This document shows, piece after piece, positions 51,029 through 61,558 of a stretch of DNA of 64,000 nucleotides (the first letter of the stretch is position 1; each line of letters begins with the position of its first letter). The stretch is from assembly GCF_017591435.1 (NCBI RefSeq), contig NC_059285.1, positions 26,581,912 to 26,645,911 of the forward strand. The letters are read 5' to 3'. The DNA comes from Portunus trituberculatus. Its lineage: Eukaryota > Arthropoda > Malacostraca > Decapoda > Portunidae. Made by a program: the position numbers and the translations under genes. Below the pieces are notes generated by a model. It saw only the letters and a program-made list of their open reading frames with translations. It had not been told where the DNA came from and ran no database searches.

Positions 51029-52735
51029 CGCGCCTGTATCTGGCAGCATTTGGAGGTGGGAAGTGGATCCTCCATGCGTCAGGTGAATACACACAGGTTT
51101 AGGAGTCATGGCCTCAGACGCTGGACTGCGAGTCACACTGCGGCAGGAGCTCTTCTTCTGTGACGTAGCGTGAGAGCTGTTCTGGCTGTGAGTCGCATTT
51201 GTTAACCTGCAGCACTTGTCGTAATGCCCAGTCTTTTTACAGGCACGACATTGGGTGTCTTTGGCAGGGCACCTGGCAGTCTTTGCCCAATGGCCCTTGC
51301 GTCCGCAGTTGCTACAGGTGCTGTCGACAGCAGGGCACTGACCATATGAGTGCCGGCGGGAGCAACACTGGCAGGGTTGGGACACGTCAACGGCTGCAGG
51401 CTTCCCTCGCTGTTCCGAAGGCGGTTGCTGAAGTGAGGAGGCGGCCTTGTCACGTCGCTTTCCCCGTCTGTAGGCAGAGATGGAGAACAGCTGACTTGGA
51501 GACGACTGGATGGCGGATGCTGTGTTCCGGGCGGCCTCATACGAGCGGCAGCAGGTGACCAGGTCCTGGAGGGGCACCTGAGTCCATAGAGATGAGGCGT
51601 TGAACGAGCTCCTCCTCTCTGATGCCCATGAGCAAAACCATCTTCAGCTGGGTCTCAGCACAAGTCACTGGATCACCGGAGCAAAGGTCGACCTCTTCAG
51701 CAAGGTTTTCAGGCGGACATAGAAATCAGAAAAAGACTCACCCACTGCCTGTTTGCAGCACAGGAGTTCACGGCGGCGGAGAGCCTCGTTACGTTGACTC
51801 TTGAAGTGGGATTGCAACACATCGAGGACTTCATCCACGGCTAACAGTGTGTCAGGAGCGATCCCGAGAGTGTGTTCAAGAGTCCTCTGAACCTCCAGGG
51901 AAACAGACATCCGTAGCTGGATCAACTGCTTTTCTCTGGGAAGGCGCTGCAGATCAATCATGACTGAGAAATCATGCCACCGGCGACGCCATTGCCTGAA
52001 CATCTGGTAGGTGGCGTCGGCTTGCAGGATGGGCGGACTCTGAGCCACAGGTTTGCCCGTGGGGGCCTGCTGTGGACGTAGGAGTCGCAGTCACAGTGAC
52101 GGGTGGTGCAGCGGCTGTAACGGCAGTCACGGCGGGGGTGGCAGGGTGGCAACTGTTGGAACAGCTGTCACGAGAGCCGGCGGGGCGGCGACTGTTGGAG
52201 CATCTGTCACGGCAGGCAAGGCAGTGACGGGAGTAGCACCCGCTGCAACAGGTGTAGTCCCCACGAGACCAGTGACTGCAGGCTGATAGGCTGGGGCGAA
52301 AGGGCTGAGTGTTGGTAAGGGAACAGGTAAGCGGGCTGGAGACGGCTGGTGTTGGGCTGGCGATGCCTGAACTGACAACAGTTGTAGCAGTGCCATGAAA
52401 CGCTCGTTGTCATCCCTGCGTCTCGTTTCCTCCGCTTCCTTTCTTGCCTCCTCTGCTCGCCGCCTTTCCTCATCCTCCTGTCTTCTACGCAAATCAGCTG
52501 ACAGACGTAATTCCTCCAAGTATTTGATGAGGTGAAGAACGGTACCGTCTTGATGCGCGGGAGGAGACTGGTGGGGTTGAGGCGAGGGGTGGGGCAGGTG
52601 GGGGGTGAGTAGCGGCGGGCCCAAGGATAAGCCACCCGGACCCCCCCCGGGACTGGCTTCGTCGTCTGAAAACTGAAGAGTTTCCTGCTGGTGTTCGGTG
52701 TCGCTGCACTCGGGCGAAGGACGCGGGAGCGACAT
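51029..52735 (-). pseudogene. Nested Gypsy gag, nucleocapsid and protease, frameshifted
   Basis: The probable start is ATG at 52733-52735 (MSLPRPSPECSDTEHQQE). A charged coiled coil (RRRQEDEERRRAEEARKEAE) and a Pro/Ala/Val-rich stretch follow. Capsid-like sequence is in another frame (51665-52048: MFRQWRRRWHDFSVM, VGESFSDFYVRLKTLLKRS). Nucleocapsid at 51240-51346 has CSNCGRKGHWAKTARC and CRACKKTGHYDKCC. Protease active site LPDTGADVTVIG at about 51010-51043. Frame breaks near 52130 and 51600. Confidence 0.85.
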
Positions 52736-53174
52736 GATGAACAAGGAGAAGCCGTGAACAGACAGGAAGCGTCCCCACAATCAATAGAGAAACCCGTGAA
52801 CAGCTGGGTTTTATGTAAAGTTAATGCAAGGGAGTGCGCGTGTGTGCGGCAGTATCTGGCAACTCGGTCGTCGGTAGTGTGCACTGTGCATGTCGCACAG
52901 GCACCGCCACCTCAGTTACCCGCTGCGCGCTGGACGAGGAGGATGTGATGCTGCGAGGTCTGTCTCCCGCCAAGGGTGTAGCGTCCGAGGAAAGCGGCGA
53001 GGGAAGACTAGAATGCAAAACACTGCACGCAAAGGCACGACACCGCACACACAACACCAGGCACTGCACGCACTGTCACAAGAGTCACTGAAGCTCCGTA
53101 AAACCCAGGGAAGGGCGTGAAGAGGCAGTGGAGTCCCTGCTGGCGCGGCGGCGATGGCGTCGGGAAGACTCGTG

Positions 53175-53192
53175 ATCCTACTCACTGCGCCA
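53175..53192 (-). promoter_or_regulatory. Primer-binding site of the nested Gypsy element
   Basis: TGGCGCAGTGAGTAGGAT immediately after the CA of the 5' LTR on the minus strand. Confidence 0.85.
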
Positions 53193-53432
53193 TGTGGTGT
53201 TGGGTAGTTGTCGGGACAGTACAGCCACGAATGAGAAGGTTCTACATAGAAACACGTACTACCTATAGTAGGTGTATTCAGGCAGAGGAACACAGAGAAA
53301 GCCTTGGAAGGACCCCCGTACGCGTGCCTGCCTTGGAGACGCCAGCAAGACTGAGGCTTACGGTGGGTTGCCAGGCGTACAATAATCAGAGGTACAATGA
53401 ATACATATGATACCTTACATTACATATCCACA
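53193..53432 (-). repeat. 5' LTR of the nested Gypsy element
   Basis: 240 bp, same length as 48766-49005. Confidence 0.95.
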
Positions 53433-53437
53433 GGGGG

Positions 53438-54229
53438 GTGACTCGGACTTTCGCTCCTGACATAAATTTATGAAGTGATGTGTAGTTTTCTTCCGAGGGG
53501 TTGACCCGGAAAATATGTGAGCGAGCAACAAACAGCTGGGTGACTGGAGTGGTACTCGTATTACAGCATCGATTATCCGTCTTCATCGCAGCTCATCACT
53601 CAGCTGGACATCCAGAGTGGTATAAGACTTCTACTCTCATACCTTCTCACTCATCGCTATAGGGAGAAATATAATACTACACTGCACAACTAAAAGCACT
53701 CACTGTGTCGCACAGACTTTTCAAATATTTCCGTATCACGGCTACGGAGTTGATTACATATAATTCAGTTGGGGAACACTTCTCAGATTTCTACATAATT
53801 TCAGAACTTGAAGCAGGGTCAACAGAGGACTACAGCGACTGCTGATGGTTCCGTGACGTCATTCCTTCTCTGAGAGACAGACTGCCCCCCTGTCAAGGTC
53901 GCCTGAGGAGCATCTGTGACCTTCGCTTCGTACATATTTTCTCATATCTTAGGTGAGAACAAGCACAAAGTTAATACTACAGTTACACAAAAATAGCGTC
54001 ACACATTACTTTATTGTTATGCTGGAAGTTATCAATTATTCTTTTTTTTATATATAGCATAACTACGTTAACATAGCGCTTCAATCATTCTCTCTGAGTG
54101 CATACAACTGTAGTGTTTGGATAACTGTATTTTCCAGTGACTGCATGCTATTTTATATATTCTTTCTTTTATATCATATACTGCTATTGTAATTTTGGGT
54201 AAATCATTTCTGTGTGTCAGTGACTGCTG
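53438..54229 (+). other. 5' leader of the env-bearing element (right of the nested insertion)
   Basis: Non-coding, AT-rich toward gag. Continues the leader interrupted at 48765. No RNA structure was recognised by eye. Confidence 0.6.
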
Positions 54230-55701
54230 ATGGCGAAGAAGCCCGACAAATTTGATGAATACTTAAAATTATATGAAGACGAAATTTTGCAAGAAGCTAA
54301 AATCAGACAAAAGTGCGAGAGTAACCTCACTGATGAAGAGGAAAATGAGATAGATAACCCTGACACTCCTGAGTCAGTTACTGCGGCTGAGAGGCTCATA
54401 GATTCATATTCAGTTCAAATTTCTCAGCCTTTCGGTGATGTTCATACCTTGAGGAGTGGTAAAACATATCCTGTTCACATAACACCTGCATCCACCATGG
54501 CTACTAACACTGTAGGTTCACCAGTCACCGCTCAAACAGTAAAATTTCTTCAAACAGAAAATACTGTTAGACCTTTCACGGGCCAGGATGTGGATTACTC
54601 GGTATACACGTTCATGACCATGTGTGACGATGTCTTGCGTCACTCGGGAACGACAGATGACGCAGACAAAATTGCTTTTGTTAGATCAAAATTAGCGCCT
54701 GGTTCGCGGGCTCAAAGAATGATGGATGGCATTTCTTTTCTCTCCCGGAACCTTGGGCAGAATTACGATCTTTTCAAAAAGAAAATGCTGCGTATTTTTG
54801 GGGGTGGAGCTGAAACTACGCTCTTGAAACAAATCATCTCAATTGTGGAGAGTATTGAGAATGGGGGCAAGGTGGAAAACCCTTGGGATGCTTCCATACC
54901 TGCAGGCAAGCAGATGGAGAGTTGTTTACGAGTACTAGGGAACAAGGTTGGTGTGAGGGACCAAATAATACCATGATTACATTTGAAAACCTCTCAAAAT
55001 TCTTTGAAATCTTTTTTCTCTTTCAAGTACAGGGAAAGGCGAGACATGCTTTCCTGTCTCTCAACTACACTCCAAATGACAGATTTGATGTACTTGTGTC
55101 AACTGCTGAATCCAAACTAAAGGAGGGAAAAGAGGGAGTGTCTGTTGCAGCGACGGTTATCGAGAATGTGCCAGTAGAGTCTTATGCTACAGTAGTGGGG
55201 AGCCACCCTCTAGTTTGTTCCTATTGTAACAAAGCAGGACATCATGAGAAGAGATGCCTAAAGCGAAAGAGCGATCAAAAGAAGGCTGTGGTAAAGACAG
55301 GCTATTTCACCCCGTCAGCTCAGGTACCCCAAACGGGTCAGGGGAAAGCATTGTCGACAAGGCCTAAGAATTCTATATCCACTCACACCCATGCTACCTT
55401 CTCACATACCTACCCTCACACTTCAACATCCACTTATCCTCAAACTCCTCCTCCTCATCCTCCTCCTCCTTCTAGTCATCCTCCTACATCTGCTACTGGT
55501 AGGTTTGCCACGACCCATGTCCAGATGAGCACTTCCTCTTCAACACTACCCTACTTTTGCCTTGTCCATGGTTATGGGCGTCACTCATCAGATCGTTGCC
55601 GACAGATTGCACAGATGCGGGCGGAAACAGATGCGCGACGTGTTGCTGGCCCTCAGCCGGCGGGGGAAGCCGCGCGCCCCGCGACAAAAAAAACAGGTTA
55701 G
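54230..55701 (+). pseudogene. gag: Gag of the env-bearing retroelement, one frameshift
   Basis: ATG at 54230 (MAKKPDKFDEYLKLYED) follows the leader. Residues 1-60 are acidic and helical; the capsid-like region includes VRPFTGQDVDYSVYTFMTMC, ADKIAFVRSKLAPGSRAQRM and FKKKMLRIFGGG. A frameshift between about 54955 and 54985 moves the reading frame; it continues FQVQGKARHAFLSLNYTP, then one CCHC knuckle (CSYCNKAGHHEKRC at about 55218-55260), a His/Pro/Thr-rich spacer and a TAG at 55699-55701. Gag forms the particle and packages the RNA. The stop lies just after an A8 run that could be a frameshift site into pol. Confidence 0.85.
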
Positions 55702-56040
55702 ATTGTCCAGATAATCAATCTGCGTTCACAGGCACGAACGACTTAGCCACATACGATAGTATTGTCGCTGCCTGTGCTCAGTCCACTATCATGGCTCTAC
55801 CTACTAAAATAGGGTCGTGCGGACTCTCCTTGGCCGTGGACACTGGCGCCACTGTGAATGTCCTCTCGGAGGACTCGTTTAGAGCTATCAAACGAATCTT
55901 TCGCGGTGGGCGGTGGCCGTTACGCCAGAGTGATTTAAACCTACGTGGGGTGACTGGCTCAGCTTTGAGTATTTCAGGAATGGTTACTTTACCCATACGC
56001 ATAAAAGAGGACTACCCATTCATTACTTGAAATTCTATGT
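55683..56040 (+). pseudogene. Retropepsin of the env-bearing retroelement
   Basis: The frame runs DKKNRLDCPDNQ, then LSLAVDTGATVNVLSEDSF, the DTGA active-site motif with a hydrophobic lead, followed by LNLRGVTGSALSISGMVTLP. A one-base frame change near 56005 breaks the join to RT. The protease releases the mature Gag and Pol proteins. Confidence 0.85.
55684..55701 (+). promoter_or_regulatory. Candidate -1 ribosomal frameshift site between gag and pol
   Basis: In the gag frame the codons are ACA AAA AAA ACA GGT TAG. A slip of one base back on A-AAA-AAA opens the protease frame (AAA AAA AAC AGG TTA). The pol frame is exactly -1 to gag here. No downstream pseudoknot was verified. Confidence 0.5.
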
Positions 56041-57094
56041 CACTTCTAACTTCCATCTTCCAGCTGACGGACTTCTGGGATTGTCAGATATGAAGCTTCT
56101 TGACATGCAAGTCCTTCCAAACCATAATTCAGTCACAGTTCAGGGAAAGACACTTCAAGCAATGCAGGAACCTATGCCCTTATCTCTTCGTCATGACACC
56201 AAGCGAGGCGGTGGGGATAAACGTGGCGAGAGTCCCTCGTGTATACTACCGTCGGTTCATGTGTCTCCTCCCACTTTCGCGTCACCTCTCAATTGGAGAT
56301 GCGTTAAAGCCACTGTGGTGGGTAACCATGAGATTCCGGATCGCGTAGCAATGCGTATCCCCATCACAGTGCCTGATGCACCAGTTAACAGTGACATATG
56401 CTTCACTGGTCCTTGTAAACTTCAGCGCCTTGCAGTGGAGTCCACACTTTCCACCGTTCAGGAAGGTAATGTCACTTCTGCGTTAGTGGTGAACGTTACG
56501 GGAGGACCAGTACGTGTGAAACATGGTCTCTACCTTGGAGATGGATTAGTTTACGATCAAAAGGTGTTGCCTACTCCTTTAGACTTTCCCAAAGCTTGTG
56601 TCGCAACGGTGTCATCCACCTCTGACAGCGAGCTGGGGTCGGGCCCACCTCTAAGCTCGCTTGTCAATGTTGTGGATTACCCAGAGCTGAAGCACTCGCT
56701 GTTGGATATTCTCGAAGAACGTCGCAACGTGATAGCGTTGTCTGGCGAGCCCCTTGGTAGTACGGAGCATGCCGAACACCGTATTCTTCTCAAACCAAAC
56801 ACTAAACCAGTTTACATTCCAGCCTACAGACTACCTCACAGTCAGAGGGAAATTGTGGATGAGCAAATCAAAGAGATGCTCCATCAGGGAGTGATCGAAC
56901 ACTCACATTCCCCCTGGAACAGTCCCCTCTTCCTCGTTCCTATAAAGGATGGTAGTTTTCGCCCAGTCATTGACTTTAGGAAAGTAAATGAGGTAACAGA
57001 GGATGATCGTTACCCTCTACCGGTCCTGAGTGACATGCTTATGTCCTTAGGTGGTGGTAATACCATTTTCAGCATTCTTGACTTGCTGTCGCGG

Positions 57095-57225
57095 TACTGG
57101 CAGGTACCTATGGCGAAGGAGTCGCGGGAAATCACTGCGTTTAGCACGCCATCAGGGCAATATCAGTGGTTGCGCATGCCGTTTGGCCTAAAGTCTGCAC
57201 CACTTACATTCCAGTGGATGATCAA
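57095..57225. repeat. 131-bp tandem duplication within RT, first unit
   Basis: Starts TACTGGCAGGTACC; the second unit at 57226-57356 differs at about three positions. Confidence 0.93.
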
Positions 57226-57356
57226 TACTGGCAGGTACCTATGGCGAAGGAGTCCCGGGAAATCACTGCGTTTAGCACGCCATCAGGGCACTATCAGTGG
57301 TTGCGCATGCCGTTTGGCCTAAAGTCTGCACCACTTACATTCCAGCGGATGATCAA
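57226..57356. repeat. 131-bp tandem duplication within RT, second unit
   Basis: Not a multiple of three, so it puts the downstream YLDD segment out of frame with the N-terminal half. Confidence 0.93.
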
Positions 57357-57524
57357 TACATTGTTTGCAGACATGTTAGGTAATTCTGTATATGCCTATT
57401 TGGATGACATCATCATCGCCAGTAAATCTGTTGAATCTCATCTTCAGACTTACATGTACCCTTCTCACAATTCTTTTTATCACCATCTAATGTCTTATGT
57501 AGGCGAGGCCCAAAAGAAGATGAA

Positions 57525-58694
57525 GGCAAAGATCTTTTGGTTATTCCAGAAGTTTTTGTTCCAATCATTCTACAACTTATGCACGATCACCCTACAGCTG
57601 GACATCCAGGTCGTGACAAAACCCTGGCTGCCGTCCGTCGTGCATATTATTGGCCTCGTATGAGAGTAGACGTTGTCGATCATGTTTCGCGTTGCGTTAG
57701 CTGCGCTAAGCATAAGGGCGTTACGTCTGGTCCTGCGCCTATGCTAGGATACCCACCACCTGCACAACCATGGGATGTAGTTGCAATGGACCTTCTGCAG
57801 CTTCCTAAGAGTCGCCAAGGCTCCCAGTACCTTTTGGTTTGCGTAGATCATTTCTCTAGTTTTGTAGTTTTGTCCCCGGTAAAAGCTAAGACAGCACCTG
57901 CGATTGCACATGCGTTAGTTACGCACTTGTTCTGTCCTTACACCACTCCACGTGTTCTCCTTAGCGATAATGGCACGGAGTTCAGAAATGCCTTGCTATT
58001 GGAGATCTGCGCTAAGTATAACATCAAACAGACGTTTACCGTAACTTACCATCCAATTTCAAATGGCCTGGTAGAGAGGGCGAATCGTAAAATCCTTGAA
58101 GCCCTCCGTCATGTTGTCACTAGCTTACATGACAACTGGGAAGACTGGATTCCTCAGGTTGCGGCTTGCATTAATGGTTCGGTATGTGAATCAACTGCGA
58201 GAACCCCGCACTATGGAGTAGATAAGAGATTGCCATACGACTTGTTGGCGGGTCCCTCTAAGCCTGTCTATAACATAGATGACTACTCTTCCCAGCATTT
58301 GCGAGTTTTCACAGATATACATAAAAAGGTTAGGGAGAAATTGCTTGCTTTTAGGAATGAGATGATGCAGCAACAACACTAGCGTGCAACTCCTATCACC
58401 TTTAAAGTAGGAGATATGGTGATGGTTCAAGCGCCCCCGAGGGAATCCAAATTGTCCCCTAAGTTCATGGGTCCCCACTTAATTGTCAGCGAGGGTAATG
58501 GTAACAAGTTTGCAGTTTTTGATCCAGCTCTCAATACTGTAGAAATGGTTCACAGTGACAGGCTCAAGATAACTAAGGCTTCTGATCCAGCTTTGGATAG
58601 TCGCACTTGCATACCGAGTAATAATCCTCCAACCACTGCCATCCCACCTACTAGTCATCCTACTCACTCTTATAATCTCAAGTCACGAACCTAA
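57525..58694 (+). CDS. Integrase of the env-bearing retroelement (one premature stop)
   Basis: An intact zinc finger (H18, H23, C53, C56 counted from the codon at 57537: HDHPTAGHPG...RCVSCAKH) and catalytic core (D85 in AMDLL, D144 in SDNGTEF, E180 in GLVERANRKI; 35 residues between D144 and E180, the D,D35E spacing). The frame is open to a TAG at 58380-58382, probably a mutated CAG in a QQQH run, beyond which the C-terminal GPY/F-type module continues in the same frame (SKLSPKFMGPHLIVSEGN, VEMVHSDRLKIT) to 58694. The upstream junction with RT is a deletion. Confidence 0.88.
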
Positions 58695-58714
58695 CGCAAC
58701 GGTTTCTTGCAGCA

Positions 58715-60402
58715 ATGGCGTTTTTCCTACTTTTCTGGGGAACATTAGGGACTGCATTGGCTACTCCAACACATCTCAAGCCAGGGGCACTCGTTGCGCC
58801 CTTGGGAACAGTGACCCTAGTGGAAGATGCGTTGTTCGTCCGCTATTCATACTCCACTCTTCACTCAGTGCCGGGAGTCCTGAGGGGCGTTGCTTCAAGC
58901 TTAGCGGAGATGGTTCAGCGAGTGGAGGTTGAACTCGCCGAACAGACAGACACACCATCTTATCCTCATTCCACTTCTATTCTCAACCTCCTAAAGACTC
59001 GCTTAACTTTTCTCTCTAACAAACTTGGTACCGCTACGTACGACTTTTCTAAACACCCAATGCATGCTCAAAACAAGCGAGGATTGATCAATGCCTTCGG
59101 TAAAATTTCCCAAACTCTCTTTGGTACAGCGATGGATGAGGATGTACAGGATTTACGTGAACGCTACAATCTTCTTGTCAACATTGCAACTACTAATAGA
59201 CGAGTCATTAATATGCACAGTAAACACATTGCTAGTCTGGAATCACATTTGAAAGATCTCCTTGGCCATACCAATCACCTTCGTAGTGTACTTAACGATG
59301 CAATAGTTCGCATAGCTGAATTGACGGACTTTGTTCTCGTAGATCAGTCACTGGAAGTTCTAGAATCCGCTCTAGATGCCATGCTTTCCTATAATTCTGT
59401 CCTCATCCAAAACCTTGTTAATGCCAGCCAGGGTATAGTAACTGCTGCTCTTTTCCCTGTCGCTGATCTAATCAAGACGCTTGACATTGGACAGACTGTT
59501 TTCAAATTACAACCTTTGTTTAACCGTGATATTGTGGAACATTATTATCCCATCTTAGAAACGGTTCTCACGCTTGAAGCTGTCGTCATCTATGTTCCTT
59601 TCAAATCAATGGACACCTTTCATGCTTATGAAATCATTCCTTTTCCATTCTCTATTAACACCTCTGTCCTAATCCTAGACTTACCTCCTACTCTGGTTTT
59701 GATTGCAAAGGATTTTTCCGTGTATACCACTACCTCAAGGGACTCGCTGAGTAGCTGCATGTCATCGTATTTACACCAATATCACTGCGATGCTAGCCTT
59801 TTTATTTTTTGCCCCATTGTAGGGAATATGTGCGAGGTCATCCTTACTTGTGTTCACGCAGAGGATGCTCTCTTAACTTGTCCCTATAGACATATAGTTC
59901 CACAGGCCATTTTTCAACATTCGTTCCATGGTTATCATTACTTCTTCCCAACTCCCATCCCTCTCGCAGTTGTTTGTCCGAATGGTACAATGTATGAGAG
60001 GGTTGTTGGTCATCATGCAGTTCACAATTTTTGTTATGTTACGTCTACTAATCTGACCACCTATCCTAAACGTCTCTACGAAGCTTTTACTGTCAATATA
60101 TCTGCTCCTCATCTTTTCCTTTATCTATTTTGCAAAATCTATCTTTTTACAGGCTTTCCTATGTTACTAACACCTTACATGAAATTAGATTTTCAAACCA
60201 GTCAGAATTTGCTCAAGCCTTAGAAGAGTCTCTTCCAGAGTACCTCGATCCTGTTGTTTTCTATCCTAGTCTCTTAGTTCCTATTCTCCTGACCATTTGC
60301 ATTTTACTTCCTCTCTTTATTTGTGTTTACAAAGCGTTACGCCTTTATTCTAATCTTCATGCTGCCAAAGTTGCCCAGCGGCGATTTCACTCTCAACCAT
60401 GA
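58715..60402 (+). pseudogene. env: Env: baculovirus F / errantivirus-like membrane fusion protein, one late frame break
   Basis: ATG at 58715, 21 bp after the integrase stop. Residues 1-16 are a signal peptide (MAFFLLFWGTLGTALA). At residues 119-122 QNKR precedes GLINAFGKISQTLFG, matching the furin-type site and fusion peptide position of baculovirus F and errantivirus Env proteins; a coiled-coil-like heptad region follows (residues 145-215). Five N-X-S/T sites and a Cys-rich segment (residues 345-435) lie downstream. The first frame is open to 60223. The membrane anchor (LLVPILLTICILLPLFICVY) and short basic tail are in another frame (60130-60402), so a small indel between about 60130 and 60220 separates ectodomain from anchor. 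Confidence 0.85.
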
Positions 60403-60506
60403 ACTTCCTGTAGTACACTTTAACACGGCTAGGTACACGATTAGAATATTTCTATGTATGCTTTCTTTTTATGCCGCTAGGACGCGGCAGGTATGTGACC
60501 GAGCGG

Positions 60507-61119
60507 TGTTAGGGTATGAATTGTATATAATTATTTTTTCCTTGTTTCTACACACAGCCGTGAGAAGCGAGGCTGATCTTAGCGAGAAGCACATCCTTTC
60601 ATTTTCATGTGCAAGCACTTCTTATGCTAAGTCAGTATACGTTCCCACAGGCTCAGTGTGGGAACCTCTGGTTACTAGATTATATATATGTAATTATAAC
60701 AACATAGACATACATTTAGTACTATCATATATTTTATTTCTTTCATTTATAATTAAGTAATACTTTAACTATTGTAACCAATGTATTTCTAACTGTTCTT
60801 TAATATATGAGTCGGTCACCGGTGTCAGTGAGTTTTTGCTGACGAGAGATTGACAAGACGGAGCTACGTTAGTTGGAGTCTGACGAACACACGAGCTGAC
60901 CGTTGTGCTCCCCCGGGCGTTTGCCAGGGAGCTGTGGACTGTGTGTGTGTGTGTACAAGACTATCCTTGTATAGTGTAAATAACTATATTGTTAATATAA
61001 GGAAAACCCAAGCTGTGTTTTCGTTAACTCCCCTGAGAAGACAGTGTGAGAGAGTTCCTGAACTAACGACATTGCTACTCTTGTGCCCTCTTCTCGGTAA
61101 CATAACATTGACCACAGCA
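60507..61119 (+). repeat. 3' LTR of the env-bearing element
   Basis: TGTTAGGG...CCACAGCA. No typical polypurine tract precedes it (GGTATGTGACCGAGCGG), an unexplained point. Confidence 0.92.
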
Positions 61120-61515
61120 CGCCGCCTCCACCCACGTGTCTTACCGCCACCTCCACCCACGAGTGTTACCCCCGCCTCCACCCACGAGTGTTACCTCCGC
61201 CTCCACCCACGTGTCTTACCGCCGCCTCCACCCACGAGTGTTACCCCCGCCTCCACCCACGAGTGTTACCCCCACCTCCACCCACGAGTGTTACCCCTGC
61301 CTCCACCCACGAGTGTTACCCCCGCCTCCATCCACGAGTGTTATCCCCGCCTCCACCCGCAAGTGTTACCCCCGCCTCCACCTACGAGTGGTACCCCCGC
61401 CTCCACCCACAAGTGTTACCCCCGCCTCCACCCACGTGTCTCCGCCTCCACCCACGTGTCTTACCCCCGCCTCCACCCACGTGTCTTACCCCCGACTCCA
61501 CCCACGTAACTCCAC
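61120..61515 (+). repeat. Minisatellite (24-bp units), right portion
   Basis: Continuation of the array interrupted at 47937: CCACGAGTGTTACCCCCGCC/TCCA units, about 16 of them, with variants. It ends 43 bp before the ORF1 ATG of the downstream LINE and stays in frame with it. Confidence 0.9.
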
Positions 61516-61558
61516 CCCTACCTGGCTGTACCCCGCGCTGCCGTATGTACTACGAATA

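Larger units (their letters stand above)
48766..53432 (-). mobile_element. Nested Ty3/Gypsy element, complete ends, 4667 bp
   Basis: 240-bp LTRs (TGTGG...CCACA) at both ends, 11 differences between them, flanked by GGGGG (48761-48765, 53433-53437), a 5-bp duplication as made by Gypsy integrases. On the minus strand a primer-binding site follows the 5' LTR and a polypurine tract precedes the 3' LTR. Gag-PR-RT-IN order is normal but RNase H and the integrase zinc finger are deleted. It lies in the 5' leader of the env-bearing element, opposite to its transcription. Confidence 0.93.
56027..57450 (+). pseudogene. pol: Reverse transcriptase of the env-bearing retroelement, with tandem duplication
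   Basis: A pre-RT region (56027-56680: FHLPADGLLGLSDMKLLD) precedes RT: EHRILLKPNTKPVYIPAYRL, DEQIKEMLHQGVIEHSHSPW, FRPVIDFRKVNEVTEDDRYP, FSILDLLSRYWQVPMAKESR (motif A), WLRMPFGLKSAPLTFQ, VYAYLDDIIIASKSVESHL (catalytic YLDD at about 57390-57405). A 131-bp segment is repeated in tandem (57095-57225 and 57226-57356), which shifts the frame. After VESHLQ the thumb, connection and the whole RNase H are missing; within about 100 bp the integrase begins. Confidence 0.88.
47938..61119 (+). mobile_element. Env-bearing Ty3/Gypsy retroelement (errantivirus-like), with nested insertion
   Basis: Two LTRs (47938-48554, 60507-61119; 19 substitutions plus a GT-run difference by my count, about 3%) flank gag, protease, RT, integrase and env, all plus strand. 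Removing the nested element leaves about 8.5 kb. It interrupts a minisatellite. The target duplication is not clean (CCCCC left, CGCCG right). RNase H is missing and there are frameshifts in gag, pol and env, so the copy is defective. Gypsy elements that gained a baculovirus-F-like env are known from insects (errantiviruses). Confidence 0.88.
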
